Assembly: GCA_964586075.1 (NCBI GenBank)
Contig: CAZPGZ010000015.1
Span: 16,681 to 80,680, forward strand
DNA: 64,000 bases
Direction: 5' to 3'
DNA from: JBAZLV01 sp964586075
GTDB taxonomy: Bacteria > Nitrospirota > UBA9217
Shown: one piece after another, positions 8,984-17,352 of the stretch
Layout: each line of letters starts with the position of its first letter
Position numbering within the stretch: position 1 is the stretch's first letter
Notes under the pieces: model-generated
Database searches by the model: none
Seen by the model: only the letters and a program-made list of their open reading frames with translations
Told to the model about the DNA's origin: nothing
Position numbers and translations under genes: made by a program

Positions 8984-11638
8984 ATGAAAATACATGCATT
9001 AACAACAGAAGAAGTCTTCCGCAGTCTCGTGACTTCAGGACAGGGCCTTTCCGAGGAGGAAGCAGAGCGACGACTCCGCGAGTTCGGACTGAATGAGATT
9101 TCTGAGATAAAAAGAAAGAATCTGCCAGCTCGGCTTTTGGAGCAATTTACCCATTTTCTCGCACTCGTGTTGTTGTTTGCTGCGGGGCTTTCCTTTCTTT
9201 CCGAGCACCTGCGTCCCGGTGAGGGCATGCTCACTCTCGGCATTGCCATCCTTGCCGTCGTATTCATAAACGCACTCTTCACCTTTATACAGGAATATCG
9301 CGCGGAAAAAGCTCTTGATGCCCTCAAAAAGCTCCTGCCTTTTTTCGTAACAGTCATCCGGCAGGGCCGGGAGCGGGAACTTACCGCGCGCCACGTCGTG
9401 CCCGGCGACCTGATCCTGCTTACGGAAGGCTGCAAAGTTCCCGCGGATGCCAGACTCATCACGACTGCTGAACTGAAAGTGAACCATGCGCCGTTGACCG
9501 GCGAATCAGAACCGATTATAAGAAATCATGAACAGTACTATGGTGAATTCGCTGAAAGTCCCAATATCGTCTTCGCAGGGACAACGATTGTCAGCGGATC
9601 AGGAAAAGCGATTGCGTTCGCAACCGGCATGGGCACTGAGTTCGGGCGGATCGCGCATTTAACCACCTCGATAGATGCGGGTTTGAGTCCGCTCCAGAAA
9701 GAACTCACAAAAGCAACCCGGATTGCCGCAGGTATTGCCGCCGCAGTCGGCCTTTTCTTTTTTGTCCTTGGCTTCCTGATCGGACGGAACTTCTGGGACA
9801 ATTTCGTTTTTGGCGTCGGCATCACCGTGGCCCTTATTCCTGAAGGCATGCTGCCCACTGTCACGCTCGCTCTTGCCATGGGCAGCCAGCGTATGGCAAA
9901 ACGAAAAGCGTTGATAAAAACCCTTACCTCCGTTGAAACGCTTGGCTCAGTAACCGTAATCTGCACGGACAAAACCGGGACCCTCACGCAGAACAACATG
10001 ACGGCAAGCATGGTTTGGGCGGACAACAGTATCCATAAAATTTCCGATGCGCTGACCGGAGCCGCGCAGGACGTCATGCGGGCAGCCTTGCTCTGCAACA
10101 ACGCACGGCTGATTGACGGCAACTATAAAGGCGACCCGACAGAGACCGCGCTGCTGAAAGCGGCACGACAAGTTCTCGGAGATATGACGGCGGAACGATT
10201 GTTCGAAGTTCCTTTTGATGCAGACCGTAAGATGATGACCACGGTCAACACCGTAGCTGGTCGCTGTTTTATTTTTACAAAAGGCGCTTTAGAAAAAATT
10301 CTGCCTCTTTGCGACCATATTCTGCTACAGGGGGCCCGCCTGACGCTGGACGCAAAAAACCGAAGGCATGTATTCGAGACGTACCAGGCGCTGATGGACA
10401 GAGGACTCCGGGTCCTGGCGTTTGCTCAAAGAGGACCGGAAAACCAAAGAGCAAAGGACGGTTGGAACAGAGAAATAGAAAAAAACATGACATTCCTGGG
10501 CTTCATCGGGCTTCACGATCCGCCGCGGCCCGAAGTGCCCGAGGCCGTCAGAAAGTGCCGCCAGGCGGGCATACGGATCATTATGATAACCGGCGACGCC
10601 GGCAGGACCGCGGCCGCCATCGCGCGGGAGATCGATTTGGTGCAAGGAGGGCCTTTTGTCATCGAAGGGCAGGAACTCGAGCAGATGTCCGACGGTGCAT
10701 TGAAAAAAACGCTCTCAGAGCGAGAGATAATTTTTGCCCGCATGGCGCCGAAGCATAAAATGCGCGTTGTGTCCCTCTTGAAAGAGGAAGGTGAAGTGGT
10801 GGCGGTGACCGGCGACGGCGTGAACGACGCTCCCGCGCTCAGAAAGGCGGACATTGGAATTTCCATGGGCATTGCCGGAACCGATGTAGCAAAGGAAGCT
10901 TCTGACATCGTGTTGCTGGATGACAATTTCGCCACGATCGTTAATGCCGTCGAGGAAGGACGGACGGTATATGAAAACATCAAAAAATTCTTGACGTATA
11001 TTCTTGCGTCAAACATCCCCGAAGCCGTGCCATATCTCGCTTATATTCTGTTGAGAATTCCCCTCCCACTCACCATCATGCAGATCCTTGCTGTGGACCT
11101 CGGCACGGACATGCTGCCAGCGCTTGCCCTCCCCTCGGAAAAACCGACACCCGGCATTATGAAAAAGCCCCCCCGGAAGCGGACTGAGCGTCTTCTGAGC
11201 GCTCCCCTGATTACGCGAGCATATCTATTTCTCGGACCGATCGAGGCAGTCGCGTGCATGTTCGGTTTTTTCTGGATACTGGCAGGAAGCGGATGGACAT
11301 GGGGAACCGCGACGGCATTGAATGATCCACTCTATATTCAGGCAACGACAGCATGCCTGACCGCGATCATCATCACCCAAATGGCAAACGTATTCGCCTG
11401 CAGATCGCGTGATGAATCGTTTTTCACCACCGGTTTTTTCTCGAACAGGCTCATCTTCCTCGGAATCGCGGTCGAGCTTCTGCTCCAGCTCATTATCGTC
11501 TACCACCCATTGGGTAACAGGATATTCTCAACCGCTCCTCTTTCGCCTGAAGTTTGGCTCGTTCTTGTCCCGTTTGCTTTTGCTCTTCTTTTTGTTGAAG
11601 AAACCAGAAAGTTCATTTTCCGCCGCATGAAAAGCTGA
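8984..11638 (+). CDS. P-type cation ATPase of type IIC (Na,K-ATPase alpha-like)
   Basis: An 884-residue ion-pumping ATPase with an N-terminal cation-ATPase domain, the actuator loop TGES (172-175), phosphorylation motif DKTGT (Asp329), and hinge motif TGDGVNDAP (609-617). The membrane ion-site segments are closer to eukaryotic Na,K/H,K pumps than to SERCA: PEGMLPTVT in M4 (286-294), ASNIPEAVPYL in M5 with N677 and E680, and DLGTDMLPALAL in M6 with D705 and D709. SERCA-type pumps have NLVTDGLPA in M6. Na+ or H+ export, with or without K+ counter-transport, is therefore the best guess. The ATG at 8984 begins the conserved domain; the 60 residues ahead of it in frame look spurious. No beta-subunit gene is seen. 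Confidence 0.88.
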   Translation: MKIHALTTEEVFRSLVTSGQGLSEEEAERRLREFGLNEISEIKRKNLPARLLEQFTHFLALVLLFAAGLSFLSEHLRPGEGMLTLGIAILAVVFINALFTFIQEYRAEKALDALKKLLPFFVTVIRQGRERELTARHVVPGDLILLTEGCKVPADARLITTAELKVNHAPLTGESEPIIRNHEQYYGEFAESPNIVFAGTTIVSGSGKAIAFATGMGTEFGRIAHLTTSIDAGLSPLQKELTKATRIAAGIAAAVGLFFFVLGFLIGRNFWDNFVFGVGITVALIPEGMLPTVTLALAMGSQRMAKRKALIKTLTSVETLGSVTVICTDKTGTLTQNNMTASMVWADNSIHKISDALTGAAQDVMRAALLCNNARLIDGNYKGDPTETALLKAARQVLGDMTAERLFEVPFDADRKMMTTVNTVAGRCFIFTKGALEKILPLCDHILLQGARLTLDAKNRRHVFETYQALMDRGLRVLAFAQRGPENQRAKDGWNREIEKNMTFLGFIGLHDPPRPEVPEAVRKCRQAGIRIIMITGDAGRTAAAIAREIDLVQGGPFVIEGQELEQMSDGALKKTLSEREIIFARMAPKHKMRVVSLLKEEGEVVAVTGDGVNDAPALRKADIGISMGIAGTDVAKEASDIVLLDDNFATIVNAVEEGRTVYENIKKFLTYILASNIPEAVPYLAYILLRIPLPLTIMQILAVDLGTDMLPALALPSEKPTPGIMKKPPRKRTERLLSAPLITRAYLFLGPIEAVACMFGFFWILAGSGWTWGTATALNDPLYIQATTACLTAIIITQMANVFACRSRDESFFTTGFFSNRLIFLGIAVELLLQLIIVYHPLGNRIFSTAPLSPEVWLVLVPFAFALLFVEETRKFIFRRMKS

Positions 11639-11706
11639 TTTCAACCAGTGCTTTGGACGGCTATATGATATACTGAAAATAACGCGCTTTTCCCACGGGA
11701 GGTTGC

Positions 11707-12489
11707 ATGCTGGTAATCGCCGAGAATCTCAATACACGAAACGCGGACTTTGCGGATGCGCTTAAAAAAAACGACTGGAAAACTGTCACGGCCATGGCAA
11801 AAGAACTTGCTTCAGCAGGCGCGGAAGCAATCAACGTCCAGGTTTCTACAGACGGTGTGGACGATGAGAATGCGCTCCCTCTCGCGGCCGAGGCGGTTCA
11901 ACTGGGCGCCGGTCTTCCCTTATGCCTCGATTCACGCAACATAGCGGCGCTCAGAAAAACCGTATCGGTCTGCAGCCAGCCGCCGATCATCAACTACCTC
12001 TCCGGGGATGAAAAAAACGCCGGAGAAATGCTGGCGCTGGTGCGGGAAACCGAGTCGAACCTCGTGATCCGTGCACTGAAGGGAACCGTTCCCTTGACGC
12101 TCGAGGACAAGCTCATGGTCCTTGAAGATCTCCTCGAAAAAGCGAACGCGGCAGGCGTCCCGAATGAGCGCCTCTTTGCGGATCCTTCAGTCGTGCATAT
12201 CGGCGACGGTATGGGGCAGGAACATCTCCTGAACGCACACGAAAGCATCGTTGTTCTGAACGGAATGGTTGATCCTCCGCTTAATACCATTGTCTGGCTG
12301 TCGAACATAACGACCGGCCTGCCGAAAAAAATAGCGTCGGTTGTTGCCTCTGCATACCTCAGCTACCTCGCCGGTGCAGGCCTGCATGCCGCCCTGCTGA
12401 ATGTAAAAGACGCGGACGTTATGAAGACCGTTTATCTGATCAAAGCATTCCGAGACGAAGTCGTTTTTACACCGGCTGATATGGCGTAG
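11707..12489 (+). CDS. Methyltetrahydrofolate:corrinoid methyltransferase, AcsE-like
   Basis: A 260-residue pterin-binding TIM barrel, the length of AcsE/MeTr, which moves a methyl group between CH3-H4folate and a corrinoid iron-sulfur protein. Residues expected in the folate pocket are at their usual positions: Asp75 in CLDSRN, Asn96 in INYLSG, Asp159 in FADPSV and Asn200 in WLSNITTG. The N-terminal IAENLN replaces the more usual IGERIN. The ATG has a GGGAGG ribosome site. No acsC/acsD or CO-dehydrogenase genes are nearby, but a RACo-like corrinoid activator is encoded at 23.7-25.6 kb. A methyltransferase acting on a different corrinoid protein is the main alternative. Confidence 0.8.
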   Translation: MLVIAENLNTRNADFADALKKNDWKTVTAMAKELASAGAEAINVQVSTDGVDDENALPLAAEAVQLGAGLPLCLDSRNIAALRKTVSVCSQPPIINYLSGDEKNAGEMLALVRETESNLVIRALKGTVPLTLEDKLMVLEDLLEKANAAGVPNERLFADPSVVHIGDGMGQEHLLNAHESIVVLNGMVDPPLNTIVWLSNITTGLPKKIASVVASAYLSYLAGAGLHAALLNVKDADVMKTVYLIKAFRDEVVFTPADMA

Positions 12490-12510
12490 AGGCCGCTCCC
12501 GCTTGCTGCT

Positions 12511-13383
12511 ATGATGAGCCCTGCAGTGAATGTTCATCCTGAAAATTCAAATGGCGAGCTTTCGTATCTGAGAAGTGAAATCAAACGATTACGCGCGGCG
12601 CTTCGCCAAAAAGAACCGGCGCTTGCAATGCTGTTGCGGCACAGGGGATTTTCCATTTACAAAAAAGAACCGCTTGATGACGTACTTGTCCCGGCGGACA
12701 ATCTTCTTGATCATTATTATCAAATGCTTCATAAATATTCCTTTCGCCTTTTCCTCCGCGACGTGCTCAAACATCAGGAATTTTTTACTGTCAACCAGGT
12801 AGCCCGGTATGCCACCCCGGACATTGTCCAAAGATATCTCGACTATCTGGTGTCTGCCGGCCTTGTCAAAAAGCAGAGGCAGGGTTATGCTCTCGCTCGG
12901 CCGCCGATCAGGAGTTTTGGCCCTACGCTTGAATGGTATCTGGCGGAAGTGTTTAAACGCGAATTCGGTTCAGAAGCATTCTGGGGGGTAAAATTCAGGG
13001 GACGGAGAGTTGGGGGAGACTACGACGTAATCGCCTGCATCGAGAAATCCCTTTTTTATGGGGAAGTAAAAGCCTCGCCGCCGAAGCATATCTTCGACGC
13101 TGAAATCGCCGCTTTTATAGATCGCGTTCTTGATCTTTCCCCTGATGCTGCAATTTTTCTTATGGATACGGAGCTGCGGATGAAGGATAAGATCGTTCCG
13201 CTGTTTGAACACGAAATGCAGAATCGGTTTTCAAGTCCTCCTCCAATCGAGCGTCTGGAGCATGAGCTGTTCCACATCAGGAACAGAATTTTTATTCTCA
13301 ATGCAAAAAGAAGCATCGTCCGCAATATAGAACAGGTTGTGCGCAGGCATTTTCAAGGAACCATTTCCGCCAGCCTGCATTGA
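12511..13383 (+). CDS. Winged-helix / PD-(D/E)XK nuclease-like protein of unknown role
   Basis: A 290-residue protein not matched to a named family. Residues 15-35 form a short charged helix. Residues about 80-130 look like a winged helix (FFTVNQVARYATPDIVQRYL, then VKKQRQGYAL). Residues 140-215 have the restriction-endonuclease-like pattern: an acidic helix (LEWYLAEVFKREF), then GGDYDV with Asp172, then GEVKASPP with Glu185 and Lys187, a D-x12-E-x-K core. The C-terminal third is helical. It starts 21 bases after the AcsE-like gene and ends before the riboswitch promoter, so it may share the upstream transcript. Nuclease activity and DNA binding are inferred from motif layout only. Confidence 0.65.
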   Translation: MMSPAVNVHPENSNGELSYLRSEIKRLRAALRQKEPALAMLLRHRGFSIYKKEPLDDVLVPADNLLDHYYQMLHKYSFRLFLRDVLKHQEFFTVNQVARYATPDIVQRYLDYLVSAGLVKKQRQGYALARPPIRSFGPTLEWYLAEVFKREFGSEAFWGVKFRGRRVGGDYDVIACIEKSLFYGEVKASPPKHIFDAEIAAFIDRVLDLSPDAAIFLMDTELRMKDKIVPLFEHEMQNRFSSPPPIERLEHELFHIRNRIFILNAKRSIVRNIEQVVRRHFQGTISASLH

Positions 13384-13431
13384 GTGCGTGCTAAGGCTTG
13401 TGCTGCTCTTATCAGGTCCGTTAAAATAGCC

Positions 13432-13461
13432 TTGACAGAATTTGTCCTGTTCTGGTACTGT
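13432..13461 (+). promoter_or_regulatory. Predicted sigma70-type promoter for the riboswitch transcript
   Basis: TTGACA at 13432-13437, 18 bases, then TACTGT at 13456-13461. A start near 13468 would put the first transcribed bases immediately before the conserved aptamer, which supports this reading. Confidence 0.6.
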
Positions 13462-13469
13462 TTCCTCGT

Positions 13470-13586
13470 GTAAAGGGGAGTAGCTGTTACAACAGTATCG
13501 TCAACACGCCGGAGGGAATATGAGAGAGCTCTTTTCCGTCCTGCCGGTACTCTTGGCCAGGGATGCCTGGTAAGCAAGACCTTTGC
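13470..13586 (+). ncRNA. yybP-ykoY Mn2+-sensing riboswitch aptamer
   Basis: Both conserved halves of the yybP-ykoY family are present: AAAGGGGAGTAG from 13472 and GCAAGACCTTTGC ending at 13586, with the TCGTCAA segment (about 13499) and the CCAGGGATGCCTGG hairpin (13558-13571) between them. P1 forms from 13470-13476 with 13580-13586 (seven pairs, one T-G), and a small P2 hairpin from 13484-13495. Members of this family bind Mn2+ and lie upstream of metal-export genes, often P-type ATPases or TerC-like proteins. The downstream gene here is such a P-type ATPase. Confidence 0.92.
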
Positions 13587-13637
13587 TCGATGAACATTCT
13601 GGAACAGCCAGTACTCATCGGGGAAAGGTTTTTTTTT
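13577..13637 (+). terminator. Riboswitch expression platform: terminator competing with P1
   Basis: Bases 13577-13584 (AGACCTTT) pair with 13624-13631 (AAAGGTTT). After one G/G mismatch the stem continues with 13586-13593 pairing to 13615-13622, capped by a CTGG/CCAG hairpin (13599-13611), and it is followed by T at 13632-13637. The 5' arm of this terminator contains the 3' strand of P1, so the two structures exclude each other. Metal-stabilised P1 should release the terminator, making this an ON switch. Confidence 0.8.
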
Positions 13638-13699
13638 GCCCTTTATTGAGCTGCAGAAGGTCCGGCAGTGTTCTCCAATGAACGCCCGAGGAGGAAATC

Positions 13700-16381
13700 G
13701 TGAAATTGCACCAAATGCATATCGATCAGGCATTGACGGAGCTGCATTCAACTTTCCAAGGGATAGCGGAAGACGAAGCGCGGAATCGGCTTATACACTA
13801 TGGCCCGAACGAACTCCAGGAAAAAAGGAAAAAGACTTCTCTCCGCATGTTTCTCGATCAGTTCACGGATTTTATGATTCTGGTGCTCATTGTCGCGGCA
13901 ATCATCTCCGGCATTATCGGAGAAGCGTCCGATACGATCGCAATAATGGTGATCGTCCTTCTCAATGCCGGCCTTGGATTCAGCCAAGAATATCGCGCGG
14001 AACGCGCCATGGCCGCTCTGAAAAAAATGGCGTCGACTTCAGCAACGGTTGTCCGTGACGGTCAATACCGCACGGTGGCTTCATCGGAGCTGGTACCCGG
14101 CGACGTGGTCAACCTCGAAGCGGGACACATTATTCCTGCAGACATGAGGGTCCTTGAAGCCGTGCGCCTGAAGGTGGACGAGGCCGCTCTGACCGGCGAA
14201 TCCATGCCTGCCGAAAAACAAACGGAAGCCATGCATAATGAAAATCTTCCTCTCGGCGACAAAAAGAATATGCTGTTTAAAGGGACCTCCATCACGTACG
14301 GCAGAGGGAAAGGCTTGGTAACAGCGACAGGCATGAAAACGGAACTCGGCAGAATCGCGGCCATGCTCCAGCAGGAAGAGGCGGGAAAAACGCCTCTCCA
14401 GAAGAGGCTTGCAAACTTCGGCACACGCCTTGCCGTTGCCATACTCATTATCTGCGGGATCATTTTCGCAGCAGGAATTCTCCGTGGCGAGGAACCGCTC
14501 GGCATTTTTTTGGTGGCCGTCAGCCTTGCCGTCGCTGCAATTCCTGAAGCACTGCCTGCGGTGGTCACAATTTCCCTTGCGATCGGCGCGAGAAAAATGG
14601 TGCAGCGAAACGCCCTGATCCGGAAACTTCCCGCTGTCGAGACGCTCGGCTCCGTCACCTACATCTGTACCGACAAGACCGGGACCCTTACGCTTAACCG
14701 TATGACTGTGGAAGAGATGTGGGTGGATGGTGAACTGGTACGGATACCGGATGCTGCCGCGCCCAAAAAACAGCGCCGGTATCCTCTCTTCCAGGACCCG
14801 TATTCCCTCTTCTGCACCGCCCTCGCGCTCTCAAATGACGCGCGCTTCGATCCGTCCGGAAGCGCCATCGGCGATCCCACAGAAACCGCGCTGCTTCTTG
14901 CTGCACATGCGAACGGCTTTGATAAACAGACGCTGGAAGCGGACTTTCCTCGCATCGCAGAGCTTCCCTTCGATTCAGAGCGGAAGCTTATGACGACGGT
15001 CCATAGAACGCCACAGAAAACAGAACTTGGAGAGCAGCCTGTCTATGTATCATTTACCAAGGGAGCTGTGGAGGAGATTCTTGGCAAATGCAGTGGTATG
15101 GTAACGTCACGAGGCATTCAACCGCTGAACACAAAAGAAATAATCGTTCTCACAAACCGTATTGCTGCAGACGGGTTGCGGGTCATGGCAATCGGGATGC
15201 GAACGTGGCAGGATGTACCTGATGTCGTGTCGCACAAAGATGATGTAGAGCAGATGCTGCTCCTTCTCGGCTTCGTAGGAATGATGGATCCCCCCCGAGA
15301 AGAGGCAAAGGAAGCTGTTGCGCTCTGCAAAACAGCCGGCATCACACCGGTAATGATAACCGGGGACCATCCCTTGACTGCGAAAACCATCGCCCTGCGG
15401 GTCGGTATTTTAGAAAAGGACGAACCCGGTGAAATACTTACCGGCGCCGAACTTGACGCACTTTCTCTTGAAGAGTTCGAGACGCGCGTCGAATCCATTC
15501 GCGTGTACGCGCGTGTGGCCCCTGAACAAAAACTGAAAATCGTGCGCGCACTCCAGAGCAAAGGACACTTTGTGTCCATGACCGGGGATGGTGTAAACGA
15601 TGCTCCTGCACTGAAACGTGCCGACATCGGCGTCGCCATGGGGATTACCGGCACTGATGTTGCCAAGGAAGCGTCGTCCATGGTGCTGCTGGATGATAAT
15701 TTTGCCACCATGGTCAGGGCTGTCAGGGAAGGTCGGCATATTTATGACAATATCCGGAAAGTCATCCGGTATCTTCTGGCCACGAATTCAGGCGAAATAT
15801 GGACCTTGTTCCTCGCGCCGTTCGTCGGCCTTCCCATACCGCTTTTGCCGATCCACATACTCTGGATTAACCTGCTGACTGACGGCCTGCCCGCCCTTGC
15901 GCTCACCAGAGAACCGGAAGAAGGCGATACCATGAAGAGACCTCCGCGCCATCCCAAGGAAAACCTTTTTGCCGGCGGTCTCGGCTTCTTTGTGATCTGG
16001 ATCGGTCTTCTTATGGCGGGAATTGTTCTTTCGCTTCAGGCCTGGGCGCTGTATACCGGCGATGCCCATTGGCAAACCATGGTCTTTACCGTACTCTGTT
16101 TTCTCCAGCTGGGACAGGTTCTGGCCGTTCGATCGGAGAAGGAATCGCTGTTCACCCAGGGCCTCTTCACGAACAAACCCCTTTTGTGGAGCATTGCCGC
16201 CGCGATAGTTCTCCAACTCTGCACGATTTATGTTCCGGCCCTAAATTCTGTTTTTAAAACGCAACCGCTTTCCACCGCGGAATTGGCTTTAACTCTTGCG
16301 CTGTCTACAATCGTTTTTTTTGCCGCAGAAATTGACAAATGGTTTCGGAGAAAAAGATCCGGCAGGCTAAAAACATCGTGA
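13700..16381 (+). CDS. P-type cation ATPase of type IIA (Ca2+/Mn2+ exporter), riboswitch-controlled
   Basis: An 893-residue pump starting at a GTG preceded by GAGGAGG. It carries TGES (165-168), PEALP in M4 (282-286), DKTGT (Asp325), TGDGVNDAP (628-636), NSGE in M5 (Asn696, Glu699) and NLLTDGLPA in M6 (Asn724, Asp728). Those residues correspond to both ion sites of SERCA-type pumps, so the fold is Ca2+-ATPase-like. The Mn2+ riboswitch in its leader argues that the physiological substrate is Mn2+, perhaps with Ca2+. The TerC-family gene follows 189 bases downstream. It differs clearly in M5/M6 from the IIC-type pump at 9-11.6 kb, so the two are not a recent duplication. Confidence 0.93.
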   Translation: MKLHQMHIDQALTELHSTFQGIAEDEARNRLIHYGPNELQEKRKKTSLRMFLDQFTDFMILVLIVAAIISGIIGEASDTIAIMVIVLLNAGLGFSQEYRAERAMAALKKMASTSATVVRDGQYRTVASSELVPGDVVNLEAGHIIPADMRVLEAVRLKVDEAALTGESMPAEKQTEAMHNENLPLGDKKNMLFKGTSITYGRGKGLVTATGMKTELGRIAAMLQQEEAGKTPLQKRLANFGTRLAVAILIICGIIFAAGILRGEEPLGIFLVAVSLAVAAIPEALPAVVTISLAIGARKMVQRNALIRKLPAVETLGSVTYICTDKTGTLTLNRMTVEEMWVDGELVRIPDAAAPKKQRRYPLFQDPYSLFCTALALSNDARFDPSGSAIGDPTETALLLAAHANGFDKQTLEADFPRIAELPFDSERKLMTTVHRTPQKTELGEQPVYVSFTKGAVEEILGKCSGMVTSRGIQPLNTKEIIVLTNRIAADGLRVMAIGMRTWQDVPDVVSHKDDVEQMLLLLGFVGMMDPPREEAKEAVALCKTAGITPVMITGDHPLTAKTIALRVGILEKDEPGEILTGAELDALSLEEFETRVESIRVYARVAPEQKLKIVRALQSKGHFVSMTGDGVNDAPALKRADIGVAMGITGTDVAKEASSMVLLDDNFATMVRAVREGRHIYDNIRKVIRYLLATNSGEIWTLFLAPFVGLPIPLLPIHILWINLLTDGLPALALTREPEEGDTMKRPPRHPKENLFAGGLGFFVIWIGLLMAGIVLSLQAWALYTGDAHWQTMVFTVLCFLQLGQVLAVRSEKESLFTQGLFTNKPLLWSIAAAIVLQLCTIYVPALNSVFKTQPLSTAELALTLALSTIVFFAAEIDKWFRRKRSGRLKTS

Positions 16382-16509
16382 AAAGGACTGCTGATAATCA
16401 CCCCGCATGACACCGATACGTTTCAATACGACTTTTGGAGTATTTTTGAGCAGCAATATTTCGTTACACAACAAGACCGGTCTATTTTATACAATGTATG
16501 AACAAGTTG

Positions 16510-16538
16510 TTGAAAAAAACCCTTTCTGACGGTACAAT
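16510..16538 (+). promoter_or_regulatory. Predicted sigma70-type promoter of the TerC-family gene
   Basis: TTGAAA (16510-16515), 17 bases, TACAAT (16533-16538), each matching five of six consensus bases, 32 bases before the start codon. It suggests the TerC gene can be expressed independently of the riboswitch. Confidence 0.5.
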
Positions 16539-16570
16539 TCAACAATCTGCTTGAGAAGGAATGAACTACT

Positions 16571-17317
16571 ATGATAGACCTCGGTTTCTTAGGATATATC
16601 AGTTTTGACTGGGCGTTTTGGTCGAGCTTTTTCAGTATTGTTCTCGTCAACATTATTTTATCGGGAGACAATGCCGTGGTCATTGCCATGGCGGTCCGCA
16701 ACCTTCCGAAGGAGCTCCGCAAGAAAGGCATCCTGTACGGTGCCGGCGCTGCCGTTCTGCTCAGGATTGTGTTCACCTTTTTCGTTGCACAACTGCTTGC
16801 CATGAGCTATGTGAAATTGGTTGGCGGCGCCGTAATCCTCTGGATAGCGATAAAGCTTTTTGTGGAAGACGAGGAAGGCGGCGAGGGAAGCCATCTTGAA
16901 ACAACCACGGTCTGGAGCGCGGTCAGACTCATTCTGATCGCCGACATCACCATGGCGCTCGACAACATGCTTGCAGTAGCCGCATGCTCTCAAGGCAACC
17001 TCTTCCTGCTCATTATCGGTCTCGGACTCAGCATTCCCCTGGTTGTTTTTACCAGCAGTCTGTTGACGACCCTTATGGACAAATATCCGATCATCATATA
17101 TATCGGCGCAGCGATTCTGGGAAAAGTCGGCGGTGAGATGATGATTACCGACCAGGTTGTTAAACAATTTATTCCGGTAAATGACGTCGTTATTTATTCC
17201 GTGGAGGCCTTTTTTGCCGTGGCTGTTATTATCGCGGGAAAGCTCTATCTGAAGTGGACAGCCTTAAAAAAGGAACGCAAGTCAGTTCCGCTCACCATTG
17301 GTGATGATCATCCTTAG
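16571..17317 (+). CDS. TerC-family integral membrane protein (YjbE/YkoY-like)
   Basis: A 248-residue membrane protein with about seven helices. The two acidic family motifs are present: LSGDNAVVIAMA in the second helix region and ADITMALDNMLAVAA in the middle. TerC proteins of the YkoY/YceF/Alx type export Mn2+ or help load metal onto exported enzymes. It lies directly downstream of the Mn2+-riboswitch-controlled ATPase, in keeping with that role. It has its own predicted promoter and an AAGGA ribosome site; I see no second riboswitch in its leader. Confidence 0.9.
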   Translation: MIDLGFLGYISFDWAFWSSFFSIVLVNIILSGDNAVVIAMAVRNLPKELRKKGILYGAGAAVLLRIVFTFFVAQLLAMSYVKLVGGAVILWIAIKLFVEDEEGGEGSHLETTTVWSAVRLILIADITMALDNMLAVAACSQGNLFLLIIGLGLSIPLVVFTSSLLTTLMDKYPIIIYIGAAILGKVGGEMMITDQVVKQFIPVNDVVIYSVEAFFAVAVIIAGKLYLKWTALKKERKSVPLTIGDDHP

Positions 17318-17352
17318 CCATCCAATCGTCAGAAGTTTCCAGTGAGGTCGGT

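Noticed and set aside
16382..16570. Second yybP-ykoY riboswitch before TerC
   Set aside because: The conserved GGGGAGTAG and GCAAGACC blocks are absent.
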